A DNA stretch of 64,000 nt, taken from NCBI GenBank assembly GCA_023614405.1, contig CM042689.1, positions 328,452,305-328,516,304 of the forward strand, given 5' to 3'. The position numbers and the translations under genes were made by a program. This document shows positions 10,331 through 22,484 of this stretch, in pieces. Position 1 is the first letter of the stretch. Every line of letters starts with the position of its first letter. Origin of the DNA: Avena insularis (Eukaryota; Streptophyta; Magnoliopsida; Poales; Poaceae). The notes below the pieces were generated by a model, which saw only the letters and a list, made by a program, of their open reading frames with translations, was not told where the DNA came from and did no database searches.

Positions 10331-10341
10331 AAAAATAGTCT

Positions 10342-13300
10342 TGATGACCCACAAGTATAGGGGATCGCAAAGGTCTTCGAGCGTAGTATTACCCAATTTA
10401 TTGATTCTACACAAGGGGAGACAAAGAATACTTGCAAGCCTTAACAACTGAGTTGTCAATTCAGCTGCACCTGGAAATAGTTCTTGCTCATAGAAGTTTA
10501 TCAGTAGCAATAGTTTTGTAGTAGCAATAGCAAAGTAACAGCAGCAGTAAAACATGAGCAATAGTAACAGTAGTAGCAAACAATAGGATATGAGAGCGGT
10601 AGGCATAGGGATGGATGGACAGGCATTGCATGGACAAGTCTAAACATGTAACTTCAAGATCTAGGGCAATTTCAGATAAATGAGAGAAAGCATCCAAGTA
10701 CTAAATAATCATAGGCATGTACTCCATATATAGTCATGCGTGCTCGCAATGAGAACTTACACAACATCTTTTGTCCTGCTATCCCGTTGCAGCGGGGCCT
10801 CAAGGGAACTACTGGCAATTAAGGTGATCCTTTTAATAGAGCACCGGAGCAAAGCATTAAAACTCCGTGAACACATGTGATCCTCGCATCACAGCCATCC
10901 CCTCAGGTTGTCCCAATTTCTGGCACTTCATGGCCTTTGGATCCGGACAATGATATGTGTACACAACTTGCACATAAGATCACAAACAATACTATCATAA
11001 TGATTCAATAATAAGTTTAGATCTGAGATCATGGCACTCGGGCCCTAGTGACAAGCATTAAGCACAACAAGTTGCAACAAAGTCAAATAGCACTAATAGA
11101 GATACTAGGCACCATGCCCTAACAATCTTATTCGATTACATGATAGAACTCATCCAATCCCTGCCATTGTAACATACCACCCTTTTGTGTAATATAAATA
11201 AGGAAATGTTTGAGCATTGCATGCATGCATTACACTTGCACTTGGATTTAATCAAAAAAGAGCAAGCAAAACCCTAATTATTTCCCCTTTCAAAACCATT
11301 CAAATGGGTTATATATCTTGGAAAATTATCAAAATAAATGGAACCCAAAGTGTATAAAAGGGTCCCACATTATTTCATATACTTTATAAAAGTTTCCGTA
11401 AGTTGAAAAGATTCAAAATAGATTTGAAATTCAAATTACAAAAGGGAAATCAGAAAAACAGAAAAGAAAAAGGTTTCTGAAATAAAAATCTAATTCTAAC
11501 CTAATCTGGGCCGAGCCCACCTCTTCTCCCTCTCTCTGTCGCCCAGCAGAAGCAGCTGTGCAACCTTTCCTGCAGCCCACCCGGAGCCCAAGCCTGGCCC
11601 AAGCCAGCCCACCTATGGCCCGTACCCCTTCGGCCTTTCCCCCTCTCTTATTTCTCGACGCCGGCAAGTAGCTGCCTGGCAGCACGCTCGTCGTCGATCT
11701 CCTGCGCGCTGCGATTCCCGCCGCCGCCCCTGGAGCCGTGGATAAGAACCGTCGTGCCACGCTCTATCTCCTAGTACCCATTTCACCCCCTCTCTCTTCC
11801 TCTCCCTTGCGGCAGCGCCATGGCCGAACCCTAGCTCGCCAGGTCCTCCTCGTCCCTGCCGTCTAAGAGCACCCCTCGCCCAGCAGAGGTGACCAGGAGC
11901 ATCGCCTCGCCGTCCTCGTCCTCCTCCCGGAAGCACGCGAGCCGGGACGACCTCCTCTCCCCAGAATCGGGCTTGAAGCGCCGTCGGAAGCCACCGTTGT
12001 CGTCGTCAATCCGCCGCCGTCCAGCCTCCCCAAGCTTCGCCACCACCCCTATCGTGCTCGCGGTGAGCTCATGGTGCTAGCGCACCCCTCCGTTGCTCCC
12101 CTCTCCCTCTGTATCCCCCTCCCTGTGTGAGCCCGATGCTGCTGCTGCTCGTCGTTGTGCCACCGTCTCCGGTGACCAATCTTGGGTGGCGCCGCCACTA
12201 TTCTGCTCACCTCGCTCCCCTCTGTCTAACGCACCCGCTCCCGCAGCCCCGCATCGCCCCTAGCGCCGAGCTCGAGCTCCATCTAGAGCTCCTCTCCATT
12301 GCTGTTGTCAGCATTGCATCATGTTGATGCAGTAATCCTTTTATTTTATTTTGTTTTCATTTTCAGTAAATCATTTCAGTAAATATTAAATATGACAGGT
12401 GGCCCTGCCTGCTAGGGTTTTAATAATTTCCATAAATATTTTCTGAAAATAATAAAAGTCTGACATGTGGGCCCAAGTTTGGAAATTAATTTAAATATTC
12501 CAAAAATGTTTAAAATGAATTAAAATTTGGGAAATTCATAACTAATTCATTTTAAATCGGAAAAATACAAATAATATACCAAAATGTTCAGAAAAATAAA
12601 ACCTATCCAACTAAGCTATAATCATACATTGTTAACCAACTTTGATATCAAGTTTAATTAGAAGAACCAATTGAACCCCATAGGTGATTCCGATGATTCC
12701 CCTGTTTTAGGGTTTGGATCTTCGGAACCCCCTTTAAAGTGATCAAGCATGCTTTAGGGTTCAATTCAACACTATTTAACTTGTCATATCATTCATATTG
12801 TATGAGCATTGCACATGCCATGTGTTGAGTGTTGCTTTCTCTTTTCCGGTGATTGGTTCTCGCGAATAGGAACCGAACCCGAAGCTGAAGTCAACGCCAC
12901 CGAAGAGCAGTACCAGTACAAAAACGGACAAGGCAAGCAAAGCCCCACTCATACATATGAATCCTATGATTACAAAGTATTTCATTCTCGTCATATGCAT
13001 TCGGTACAAACAGTCTTTTATCAGTAGACAGAGTAATCCTATCTGATGCATGTTATCCTTTGTGAACTATATTACGTAATCCAACGCTCCTAGCATAACT
13101 AGGGTTTGGCTTATGAGCGTCGCTAGTGCCACAAGTTCAGTCAAGCTTAGCCATGCTTAGTGTTCCGATGCTGATCATTCAAGTGATGCACCGGAGATGC
13201 GAATGAATCTAGTATAGAAGGATGTGGTGATGTGATCAGAAGTGAATGATAAATATGCTAAGGCTTGTATGGGAGGCCACGTGGGTTGTGGTTTTTGAAG

Positions 13301-15048
13301 TCCCATACTTGCCACCTTAGGACCTGATGTTCTCGCCTCTTGAACCAAGACGAGCGTACAACCACACGGGGGCCTGGAAACCCCCTCGACAAACTAACTT
13401 GCCTAGTGGATTCCATGAGTTACATAGTTTGGGATTTCCATTCGACATACGCATCTTGGTTGTTCTTGAATGGAGGTGAAGGAGGTGCATTCATAGAAGG
13501 TAGGTAAGCGTGGCCGGGAACAAGAGATACCCGGCATCCGTAATCTTGAACCCTGCACACATCATTAGGGACCGGCTTCGGGACTTGACCCGTTATGGCG
13601 GCATCTCCCTAGTGCGTGACTCATGGTCTCGATGAAAGCAAGGTAAAGGTCGTGGTCAACCACTCTCTGACGGCCTTCCAAGGAAGAGGGCTAATATATT
13701 GGCATTAAGAATCGGTTGGTACGTGTGGGTAAAGTTGTGCACCCTGCAGGGTTATAATCTTTTCGAAAATCCGTGTCCGTGGTTATGGACGACTTGGGAA
13801 CGGATTCTGTGATCATAGAGAACTATAACCGAATGATAAAACTTGCCAACTAAAGTGAGATCCGGAATACTTCCTCGGGGTTGTTGAGGGGGTACTCCGG
13901 GAAGAGAGGTTCTATTGATGATGGTTCTTGGTGGATATCAAAGACGAATTTAAGACCTATAGTTGAAGTCTTCTTATCCCCTTTTGAAAATGATCTGACT
14001 AGACGAGTTTCTTCTCCCTCTTGTTTTGAAAACAAAAGATGGATTTATGCAAAAATAACTCCACTAGCCATAAGTCTTGCGGAGTACACCCTGTACTCAG
14101 CCTTGCTTCATTGATGTTTTCTACAAATGGTGCTACCCCAACTGAAGGTGGTTTCTACGTCGAGGTCGACGAGTAGTCGGGGTTCCCGGGCAGCAGCCTA
14201 GGATCTATGGAAGGGTCGCTACTTTCGTTATGGCCTCTTAGGCCCTTTGCCAAGTTTGTTGTTTAGAACAACTTGTTTGCTTCTGTTGTTTGATGTAATG
14301 ATGGGTCTATGACCCCTGGCTTGTATGACTGGTTTGTAACTCTCTTAAGAGTTTACCTTATTATTGTATGGTTTGTATGTTCTGTAATGTTACCGATCTT
14401 CCCTACGTGTTTTGGAATTTAGGTTAGGCTTATATCCGATAAGGATCTGGTATTTGTCTAGCCCTGATCCCGGGTCGTGACAACCATCCCCATAGCCTAT
14501 AGCGGGGGATTACTCACTCATGTATGAGGGAAACATGGATGGTTGATGGAGAAGCATTGGTGATGACGATGGCGATGATCCTCTCCAAATTCCCTGTCCC
14601 GGCAGGGTGCCAGAACGGAGTTTCTGGTTCTGAATCGTGGTTTCTGGTGGTGGTGGCGCATCGAAACTCTTTCTGGAAAAACATCGAACCCCCTCGGTTT
14701 TTAGGTCAAGAGGCATCTTATAGGCGAAGAGGGAGGCCAAGGGAATGCCTGGGGAAGCCACACCCCTCCAAGCGTGGCCTGGGCCCACCCGCGCGATAGG
14801 GAGTGTGGGCCCATCAGGCCTCCCCTCCCTCTCGTACTCTGGCTCCGTGATTCTTCTGGTGAAATAGGATTTTTGGCATATTTTCTGGGATTTTTCCTGA
14901 TAGTTGATTTTCTGCACAAAAACTAGACACCAAGGTAATTATGCTGAAAACAGCGTCAGTCTGTGTTAGTTGTATCCAAATCACACAAGTTTAGAGGAGA
15001 AACAATAGCAAAAGTGTTCGGGAAAGTAGATACGTTTTGGATGTATCA
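10342..15048 (-). repeat. S1 5' LTR, split by solo LTR R
   Basis: On the + strand the LTR runs from TGATGACCCACAAGTATAGGGG to GGATGTATCA; without R it is about 1.39 kb. Its wording is that of the Sabrina/WHAM-like Athila LTRs of Triticeae (from memory). The boundary next to the primer site could lie up to 11 bp lower. Several short open frames in the LTR have no coding support. Confidence 0.8.
11168..14482 (+). repeat. R: 3.3-kb solo LTR inside the S1 LTR
   Basis: The sequence begins TGTAACATACCACCC and ends GGGTCGTGACA. It is flanked by GCCAT (11163-11167) and ACCAT (14483-14487), a 5-bp target duplication with one mismatch. It has the same plan as the A LTRs: AT-rich start, a GC/CT-rich leader (about 11500-12320) and a donor-like GCGGTGAGC at about 12059-12067. 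No internal domain is present, so recombination between the two LTRs of a full element is the simplest origin. Open frames such as 11431-11936 (-) lie in the GC-rich leader and are not genes. Confidence 0.8.
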
Positions 15049-15521
15049 CAGATCCCCTCCCCCCGATCTAGGGATGATGGTGGCGGTGGCTACAGACTGT
15101 TTCGTGGAGATCTGATTGGGGGCTTATGGTTTCTGCATTGGGGTGCTTAAATAGGCGAAGGCGCAAGGTCGGTGGGTGCCCGAGGGGCCCACACTATGGG
15201 GCGGCACGCCCTAGGGGGTGGCCGCGCCAGCCCTAGGTGTGGCCACCTCGTGGCCCCACTTCAGCTGCACTTTGGACTCCGTCTGTGCTACGGTAAAATA
15301 TTGACTTTGGCTTTTGTTCCTTTCAATTTCGAGGATATTTCCTTACTAGCTTTTCTGAAACCAAAAACATCAGAAAACAGGCAACTGGCACTGCGGCATC
15401 TTTTCAATAGGTTAGTTCCAGAAAATGTAAAAAATGCCTCAAAGTGTAGACAAAACATAAGAAAGTTGATACTAAACAAGCATGGAGCATCAAAAATTAT
15501 AGATACGTTGATGACGTATCA
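15049..15521 (-). repeat. S2 3' LTR fragment
   Basis: On the - strand it begins TGATACGTCATC, a common start of Athila-type LTRs in Triticeae. It aligns to the end of the S3 LTR (39570-40037), including the shared CGGTAAAATATTGACTTTGGC block. The rest of this LTR is displaced by S1. Confidence 0.8.
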
Positions 15522-15961
15522 AGCATCCCCAAGATTAACTCCTGCTCGTCCTCGAGTAGGTAAGTGATAAAAGGAATAATTTTTGAGGTGACATGCACCA
15601 TCACAATCTTGATCAAACTAGTGTAAAGCATTGATAGCTGGGATCATAGTACTCTAAACATGAACATGAAAGATGTAGTTCTAGCAATTAGACATAGCAA
15701 CTAAGTTGCAACATGAAAAGGTACAAACAAAATATCATGAATAACAATGCATTAAAAGACGTTTGTTTCTTTCACATATAGAAAACATAGCAAGAGTGGT
15801 ATTCAGCTTGTCCTTCATAGAGTAGCAAAACATAAATGCATAGGACACCTTCAAAGTTCAAAAGGATGACTAGATACAAATAATTTAACAACAAGAAATA
15901 TCAACATTATAAATCAATCGATAAGTTTTGGGACAATGTACATAAAACTAAGAATGACAAC
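15522..15961 (-). other. S2 polypurine tract and 3' internal tail
   Basis: Next to the LTR the - strand reads AATCTTGGGGATGCT, a polypurine-tract candidate. The rest is non-coding sequence that aligns to 40038-40464 in S3. No gene is seen. Confidence 0.65.
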
Positions 15962-15966
15962 TATGC
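15962..15966. repeat. Target-site duplication TATGC, left of B1
   Basis: TATGC directly precedes the first base of the B1 array and is repeated after its last base. The unoccupied homologous site in S3 (40465-40469) has a single TATGC followed by TCTCTTAA. Confidence 0.95.
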
Positions 15967-16461
15967 TGTAAGATCCCCAACCTTTAATAAGATTGAGTCC
16001 CCTGTGTTTACAATGCTAGTCCCTGGATCAATAGCTAGCATCCACAGTTTAGATGTAATATCAAGAAACAAAGGTCATAATACAACTTTATAACCAGGAA
16101 TAAAATAATTTTATTACATCAAACATAGCTCATTGGCTATTTGCATTACATTGCAGCGGAATAACTATAAGCATGGGGTCCTTCATCTTCAAAGTGCCAC
16201 AGGCAGATGTTGGTTGTAGACTTTGTAATCCTAATCAATCAATCTTCACTAAAATCAATCAAACCTGCAACATTACAAGTTACAGCCACAAGGGTCAATA
16301 CATTGGAATTGTATTGGCAAGTGATACTTTGGTAGTATAGTGGAATCTATCATCTATATGCATTTTGGCTAGGTGGAGTTGAGGCTTGCTTTGCTCAAAA
16401 TAGATTTTTCCTATCATTTTGAAAATACTAAGTTTTGTTTGGCAAAAACTTTCCAAGACAT

Positions 16462-16602
16462 CTACCAATCAAAGACTGAAGATCCACTCAGGGTATCTAC
16501 CAATCAAAGACTGAAGATTTGCTTGGCAAAAATACCCAAGGTATCTACCAATCAAAGACTGAAGATCCACTCAGGGCATCTACCAATCAAAGACTGAAGA
16601 TC
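16462..16602 (+). repeat. 35-bp minisatellite in B1 LTR-1
   Basis: Four copies of CTACCAATCAAAGACTGAAG plus about 15 bases are seen, one of them lengthened by TTTGCTTGGCAAAAATACC. The equivalent arrays in LTR-2 and LTR-3 have the same copy number with point differences. Confidence 0.85.
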
Positions 16603-18784
16603 CTTTTAACCCTTGTTCACCCACAAGTTTTATTTAGAAATTGGAGTGATGAGATTCTTGAAGTTTCCATGTCTTGATGCTCAAATTGTCCTTTACCAGG
16701 GACATGGCTAAGTACTTAGGTTTTACACTCTGCAGAGGTGGTGCACTTTCCCCACAAGACTTGGTTTCCCAAGACAAGATCCTTCAGAAGCCTTTCCTTA
16801 GACAAATGGACGCGTTCCAACCTATCATCCCCTCTACCACCCACTGTCCAAGAGACTAAGTTCTAGCAACCTAAGATCATGGCAGAGCCCATATTGCCAA
16901 GTGGTTGCACTTGAAGCTTCTCAACATTTGACATCTCAAATCTCTTTGTTCCTGGGTGGCCATCCACAAGTGTGATACACCAGGGTAGTCCATTGTAATG
17001 GGCCCTGAGTAACCACTCAACATAAACCATTCCTTCCATTCCACCCAGGTGATTCATTAACTTAGTTGTTTTTGTTAAATAAAAACACAAGTCTTTAGAC
17101 TTAGAATATTTTTCCATAGCATGAATATATAAACCACCCTTGTTTTCTAGTAGCTAGGCTAAGCATGATAGTAATAGGAATCATAACTTAGGAAATTTCT
17201 ACTATGGCTTCATCTACTAGGTTTTCCCATAGCATAGTTATACTTAGCAAAAATCCATGCAAGTTTTTCTTAGCAAAACACTAATGCATTTTGAAAATAA
17301 TGGGACAAAATATATGAAGCATCACTTGCCTTTTTGGTAGAGGGTATAGGTTCACTCTTTGTCCTTGCAACAATCACACTCTTCAAGTCACTACAAATCA
17401 ATCAAGCAAGGCACAAACTCAATCTACCAATCAAGCAAAACAACACACCTAAAATCACAAAGCCAAGGTAATGCATGCAAGCATGCAAAAGATGGTTCCA
17501 ATTGCAAAGGTGGTCTCCACTAGGCTTCTAAACTTTGTAAGTTCCAAATTGTTCATTTACCAAAATGGCAAAGTCATTTGCAAAAGGGTTTCACCTCAAA
17601 ACCATTTTCAAAACAAAGGGTCATTTTAGGTGGTGTAGAAATATTTTACTAGGGCATTAGCTTATAGGGTTCACCCAATTTGTTTTCAAATCACAACTTG
17701 GGGTTTTGGGGTTAGTGAGTTTAAAACAAAACATTTTCCAAGGGTTTTCTTCCAAAATCATTTTTGATAAAAAACCACATTTCTATTTGACTAGAAATGG
17801 TTTTAAATCAAAGTATCCTCAATTTGTTTCACCAATGAGTTGCTATTGCAAAACTTGGTGTTTGGGTTAGTAGGTTTGGTCTAAACCATTTTCTCCAAAG
17901 TTTTCTTTACAAAAACATTTTCATAAACAAAACAATAGTTTTATTTAGCTAGAAATGGACTAAACTAATTAATCCATCCTATACTTTTCCAAAATCATTT
18001 TACAAAACTTGGGTTGGTTCCTAGGGTCAGTAAGGTCACAACAAACTAATTGGCAAAGGTTTGATATCAAAAATCATTTTTAAACAATTTTTCTAATGTT
18101 AGCAAGCACACAAAAGAATCTGCAAAGTTAAACAAGTTAACAGATACTATTTTCTAAACTAAGGGTAGGGTTGGCTAGGTCTTGTCTTGCTGATTCCAAC
18201 GACATCAAATTTGTAAAATTTGGACGTGTGGATCCAAAGATACAAGGGTTTGAAATTGGCATCAAAATCTGTTTTCATATTCTGTTTTAAAACAGACCTG
18301 GCCACGTGTCGCTTCGGGATTGGTCGGTACCGGTTCGTCTGGATCAAGTGATACAGACCTCTGGATTTTAAGGGATAGGTGCGGCTCAGATCAACGCGTA
18401 CCCCTTCGGTTAGTCATTCTATCCAAGCCATCAGATGCAGATCTAACGGTTCCTATTTCCCTGGCCAAAAACTGGCGGCGGAGCGGTGGTTACCGGCGGC
18501 GGAACGATCGGTCGACGACGGTGGCGACGCTACATGAGGTGAGGGAGAAGGAGGGGTTGCTCACCGGGCTCAGGGGGTCACGGCGATGCTCGGGGAGGTG
18601 TTGGTCGGACGAGGGGCGCTCGAGGGCAGCTGCGATTGCTCGCCGGAGTAGAGGACGGCGCGTCCATGGCTCGTCGGTTGAAGATTTGTGGATCACCTCG
18701 AGACAAAATGATGACGCGGTTAGATTCACAGGGTCGAGGCGAAGTCGTGTGCATGAACGAGAGGTAGAGGGGCGGCCGAAAACT

Positions 18785-18786
18785 AC
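18785..18786 (-). promoter_or_regulatory. B1 LTR-1 candidate leader splice donor
   Basis: On the - strand the site reads TAG|GTAGTT; LTR-2 (25306-25307) and LTR-3 (31795-31796) have the better CAG|GTAGTT. The homologous position is CTG|GTAAGT in B2 and CAG|GTAGCT in B3. Confidence 0.45.
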
Positions 18787-19052
18787 CTATGGGCTTCGCC
18801 GGAGAGGAAGCAGACGGTGGCGACGGTGGTCGTCGTCGTTGGCGAGCCTGCAGGGCACTCGCGGGCGAGTTTGATGCACTGGCAGATGCGCCTGAGAGTG
18901 GTGAAGCTGCCAGCGTACTCAGGGAGGCTCGGGGCGGTGAGGTTTCGTCGGAATCGTCACCGGACCATGTCGGAGCAGAGGGCGGTGTCTGGCCCAAATT
19001 AAAGCGAGAGAGAGGGAGTGGTCTGGGGGAAATGGAGGAGAAGGCGCTGGCG

Positions 19053-19061
19053 TTTAAGTAG
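19053..19061 (-). promoter_or_regulatory. B1 LTR-1 candidate core promoter CTACTTAAA
   Basis: The motif is shared with LTR-2 (25540-25548), LTR-3 (32057-32065) and, in the + orientation, both A elements. It sits at the upstream edge of the GC-rich leader. Confidence 0.45.
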
Positions 19062-20661
19062 GCATCGTCGCAGGGGGAGTAAAGGCCGTGGTTAACGCGA
19101 ATTTAACGCCGGAGTAAATCGGCAGAACGCCGTTGAGGGGAGGGGAAGAAACGGGTGAAGAGGATGCACAGTGGTGCGGGGCCCGTCTGTCAGCGAAAGA
19201 GAGAGAGTGGGAGTGGGTCCGGGCTGTCATTCACTCAGTGGGTTCTTTCCGTGGTCAAGAAAACGGTTCGCTCGGGGGAAAAAGAGGAGGTGGGGTCGTC
19301 TTGTCAGCGAGTGAGTGAGAGGGAGAAGAGGGGCCACCGGTCAGTGGGAAAGGGAGAGGGAGCGGGGTCCACTTGCCATTGTCTGTGTGGGTCAAAAACG
19401 TGGTGTGAAACGTTTTCTTGGGCGATGAAAGGCTAAAGGCTGGGCTTATTGGCTTATTGGGCCAATAAAGCTGTTCTATTTTTTTCTGTTTAAAACTTTT
19501 TCCTTTTCTATTTCTATTTTCTGTTTTGAATTTCAACCAATTTTTCAAACAATCAAACCAATTCAAACAATCACTCAACTTTGTATTTTGAATTTGGTTC
19601 TGTTTATCAACATAATCCAATATTCAAAATAAAATAATATTTTTATTTATTTTAGGATCCATTAAATAAAATGGATCTTTAGTTATTTAATAGTGTTTGA
19701 TTTATTTAATAAAATTTCCATTTGAAATCCAATTATTTTCAAAACCAAACCAGAAGGTTTTATTTGAAAAATAAAAGAATACTTGGAAACTTATGTAAGT
19801 AAATAAATAAGTTTTGGTGTTTAATTAAAATGGGAAAGCCTTTACTTAAATAAAATTGGATATTTAAATCCTTATTATTTTATTTAAATAATCCTTTACT
19901 CATTTTAATCAAAGCAAAACCTTTTAATAAAAGATTTCAAAGTAGTAATAAAATACTTGGTGTTCATTTAAAATGGGAAAAGCCTTTTACTTAAATAAAA
20001 TTGGATATTTAAATCCTTATTATTTTATTTAAATAAACCTTTACTCATTTTATCAAAACAAAATATTTTATTACAAAAGCTTGGCCAAAATTAATTTGGC
20101 TCACCTTTTCATTTGAAAACAAAGTCTTTTATTAAAAGATCCAAAATAGTATTTCCAAAACAATTTATTTTCCTTTATCAAATGTTTATCTTTTTAATCC
20201 CTTTAGGATTATTTGATCACCAATTGGTATGGGCTTTATTGGCTTTGGAAATTCAATTTCCTTATCTTATTATATTCATAAGGTTTTGTCTATGGTTCCA
20301 AACTAAGTGAAACCAATCTCTATGGTCTTTCTTGATCCTTTGTGATTATTTGTTGATCAACTTTGGTATGGATCAAATCCATAGATTTGGAGATAACTTG
20401 GGAAATGATTTTCTTCCATTAGGGTTTAGGGTTTTGGATTTATTTTCCAAATTTTCAAATTTCCAGATACATTCATTGAGGAATGCATTTCCCTTGATTT
20501 GGATTTTTGTTGAATTCAAACTTCTACCAAAGTTTGTTCAAGATGGGATTTTAAGTCTCCTTTTAGAAACAAAAGTTTCTTTTCACCCTGATTTTCAACA
20601 AAATTTTATTTTGTTTATTTATTTTCACATTACAAGATTTGGAAAATCTTGGGATGTGACA

Positions 20662-20698
20662 GGCTACCACCCTTAAAAGAAATCTCGTCCCGAGATTT
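20662..20698 (-). promoter_or_regulatory. B1 first internal region: polypurine tract and hairpin
   Basis: Read on the - strand: AAATCTCG-GGA-CGAGATTT, an 8-bp perfect hairpin, then TTTTAAGGGTGGTAGCC, then the LTR start TGTCACATCCC. The order and wording match the A elements. Confidence 0.8.
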
Positions 20699-20769
20699 GG
20701 GAAGGCTAGGGTTACAAGTTGGCTCAAAACAACTAGGGTACTACCACCCTTTAAAATTTTCCAACTAAA

Positions 20770-21760
20770 CTAGATGTTGGCCTTCTTGGGATCCTGGGGA
20801 AGCTTCTCTGGGCAAACATCTGCATAGTGTCCTTTATTTCCACACTTGAAACATGTGACTTGGCTGATATCTCTCATAGGCTTGTTTATCTTGTGCTTCA
20901 TCTTTTCTGGACAATTGCTTGCATAATGTCCTGGTTCTTTGCAATTGAAACACATCACTTGGCTGATATCTTTCTTTTCCTTTGGTATCATTGCCTCTTG
21001 TTTGTTTCCGCTTTTGTTTGTTTCCTTGGTTCTTCTTCTTCTTGGGTTTCTCTAAAGCTAGGAGTGCTTCTAGTTCATGTTCTTCATATGTTATCTCAAA
21101 GGTAGGAATGTCTACTGGTTTCTTTGACCTTCTATTTCTCCTTGGATAATTCATATGTCGCTTCTTTGGTCCTTCAAATTGGGTTGTATTGCATGGAGGT
21201 ACAAGTGGAGATTTTCTTTTGTCTTCATCTTTCTTGGTAGAAATTGTTCCCTTATGGAGGTTTCCAAACATTTGATGCATTCCATCTTGCTTCATTTGTT
21301 GAACTATAGGATAGATGGGGCATTGAATAGGGACATGATTATTTCCTTCACATAGGAAGCAAGTAACTTGAGATGTGGGGCATTGGCCAACTGGATGTTC
21401 CTCTTCACAATTGGGGCATTGATCTCCATGTTCCTTGGAAGTGTGGTCCTTGTCTCCACAAATATTGCAAGCTTGAGTTCCTTCTAAAATAACATCTTGG
21501 TCATCCTTGTTGTCATAAACTCCTTTGGAAGAGTTGTCTCCAATGTTGATCATTTGAGTAGCCATCCTTTGCAACAATTGGGATTGAGTTTCTAAAAACT
21601 TTTGCATGGTTGGGTCTAATCCATTGTTGTTGGCTAAAAGCTGAGTTGTCACTTGGCTCAACTGGGTTTGGTTTGCTAGTAGTTGTTCCCTCATGTTGAC
21701 CTCTTGATTGTTGTTGTTGGTGTCATCAACCTTGATGCTGGAGTCTCTTGGAGAAGTCAT
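20770..21760 (-). pseudogene. gag: B1 gag-like zinc-knuckle protein, copy 1, frameshifted
   Basis: The ATG is directly preceded by an AG with a pyrimidine-rich stretch and CTAAT, a likely splice acceptor. The N-terminal 75 residues are Gln/Asn-rich and helical (MREQLLANQTQLSQ). They are followed by Cys-His clusters CNIC...H, CPNCEEEHPVGQC and CFLCEGNNHVPIQC, then a Lys/Arg-rich basic stretch. No capsid domain is recognisable. After about residue 250 the frame is shifted by a 16-bp duplication (20998-21025). Two classic CCHC knuckles, CFNCKEPGHYASNC and CFKCGNKGHYADVC, remain legible only in the shifted frame. The KDISQV-C-x2-C wording matches the gag knuckle of A2 ([12 protein letters not shown]), suggesting descent from an A-type gag. 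It probably binds RNA; function inferred. Confidence 0.8.
20998..21025 (-). repeat. 16-bp frameshifting duplication in B1 gag, copy 1
   Basis: On the + strand TTGTTTGTTTCC occurs twice, separated by GCTT. B3 has a single copy at the matching place. The net gain of 16 bp shifts the frame by one and removes the two C-terminal zinc knuckles. Confidence 0.85.
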
Positions 21761-21762
21761 CT
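21761..21762 (-). promoter_or_regulatory. Candidate splice acceptor abutting the B1 gag ATG, copy 1
   Basis: On the - strand, TATTCTAATCCCTATCC and then AACCCAAACAG run straight into ATGACTTC. The branch-like CTAAT, pyrimidine enrichment and terminal CAG are conserved in copy 2 and in B3. Confidence 0.5.
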
Positions 21763-22470
21763 GTTTGGGTTGGATAGGGATTAGAATAGGAAAAAGGTTT
21801 TTCTAAGGAAATCAATTCTAATCACACACATCACAATTCACACAAGCAATGTGCAAGCAATCACAAACAAACACTCCACTCAAACAACAGTTTCAAGCAC
21901 ATACTTAGGCAACAAAATATTTTTGTTACACCACATAAGTTGGTGAGTTTGACTTAACTAAAATATGGTGGTCCATCTATATGGTTCACTTGTGATCTTT
22001 CCATCCTTCTTGGTTGATTCTTCTTGATTGAGATCTTTGTATCCTTGGAGAATTCTTGTGTCTTGGTCACAAATACTTCAAAGATGTTGATGGCTTCTTC
22101 TAAGTTGGGTTTCCTTAGTCTTCAAGTCTTGGGCAAAATTTCTTGTATCACTTGTAGTCCTTAGTAGTATCCAAGTTGGAAGTCCTTGGTGAACATGCTG
22201 AAGATGTTGAAGTCATTAGAGTTGAAGAAGTTGAAGTCATTATAGTTGAAAGTGTTGAAGAAGTCCTTTGCACATGGTGTAGTCTTGGGTCATGGGGTAG
22301 GTTTTTCCATTAAGTTTGAAGTAGAAGAGATGTAGAGTTGAAACCAAAATGGTTGAGGAAAGAGTTTACAAGATTGTTTTTGTAAATAAGTTTTGGAACA
22401 AATACAACTCCTATTTTTTCTAAGGGGTTTTGTCCAATCCTAGGGTTACAAATCCTACAGGCAACACAAT
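21763..22470 (-). other. B1 leader between primer site and gag, copy 1
   Basis: Non-coding. It has repeated GTTGAAG phrases on the + strand (about 22195-22265). The part next to the primer site (GTGTTGCCTGTAGGAT on the - strand) matches the leader of A2. It may hold packaging signals (inference). Confidence 0.55.
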
Positions 22471-22482
22471 GCTCTGATACCA
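22471..22482 (-). promoter_or_regulatory. B1 primer binding site, copy 1
   Basis: On the - strand TGGTATCAGAGC lies two bases after the LTR end. This is complementary to the 3' end of plant initiator-Met tRNA. Confidence 0.92.
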
Positions 22483-22484
22483 TC

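Larger units (their letters stand above)
7779..15048 (-). mobile_element. S1: Athila-like Gypsy element, 5' half
   Basis: Read on the - strand, the element has a 5' LTR (interrupted by solo LTR R), a mutated Asp-tRNA-type primer site and a gag-protease gene that is cut at the junction with A1. The 3' half would lie beyond A1, off-window. On its other side S1 is inserted in the 3' LTR of S2, where GATCCCC...GATCTAGGGA continues at 15049. Confidence 0.85.
15967..20661 (-). repeat. B1 LTR-1 (3'-most on the - strand)
   Basis: On the + strand it begins TGTAAGATCCCC and ends GGGATGTGACA. It contains an AT-rich half, a 35-bp minisatellite, a GC-rich leader (about 18300-19440) and an AT-rich U3 with repeated TTTAAATAAA-type blocks. 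It carries private variants against LTR-2 and LTR-3, for example GGGTAT instead of GGGCAT in the minisatellite and a different sequence near 19420-19480. Open frames in the leader (18320-18874 and others) have no coding support. Confidence 0.95.

Noticed and set aside
16462..16602. A CRISPR-like array
   Set aside because: Units are tandem with no unique spacers and sit in plant LTRs; it is a minisatellite.
18320..18997. Overlapping long open frames on both strands in the GC-rich LTR leader of B1 (also 24834-25548, 31345-32061)
   Set aside because: They occur on both strands, change frame between near-identical LTR copies through 1-base indels, and have arginine/serine/glycine-rich low-complexity translations. 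Composition explains them.
20419..20437. Telomere-like repeat TTAGGGTTTAGGGTTT
   Set aside because: Only two units inside an LTR, repeated at the same place in LTR-2 and mutated in LTR-3. It is chance or LTR sequence, not an interstitial telomere.
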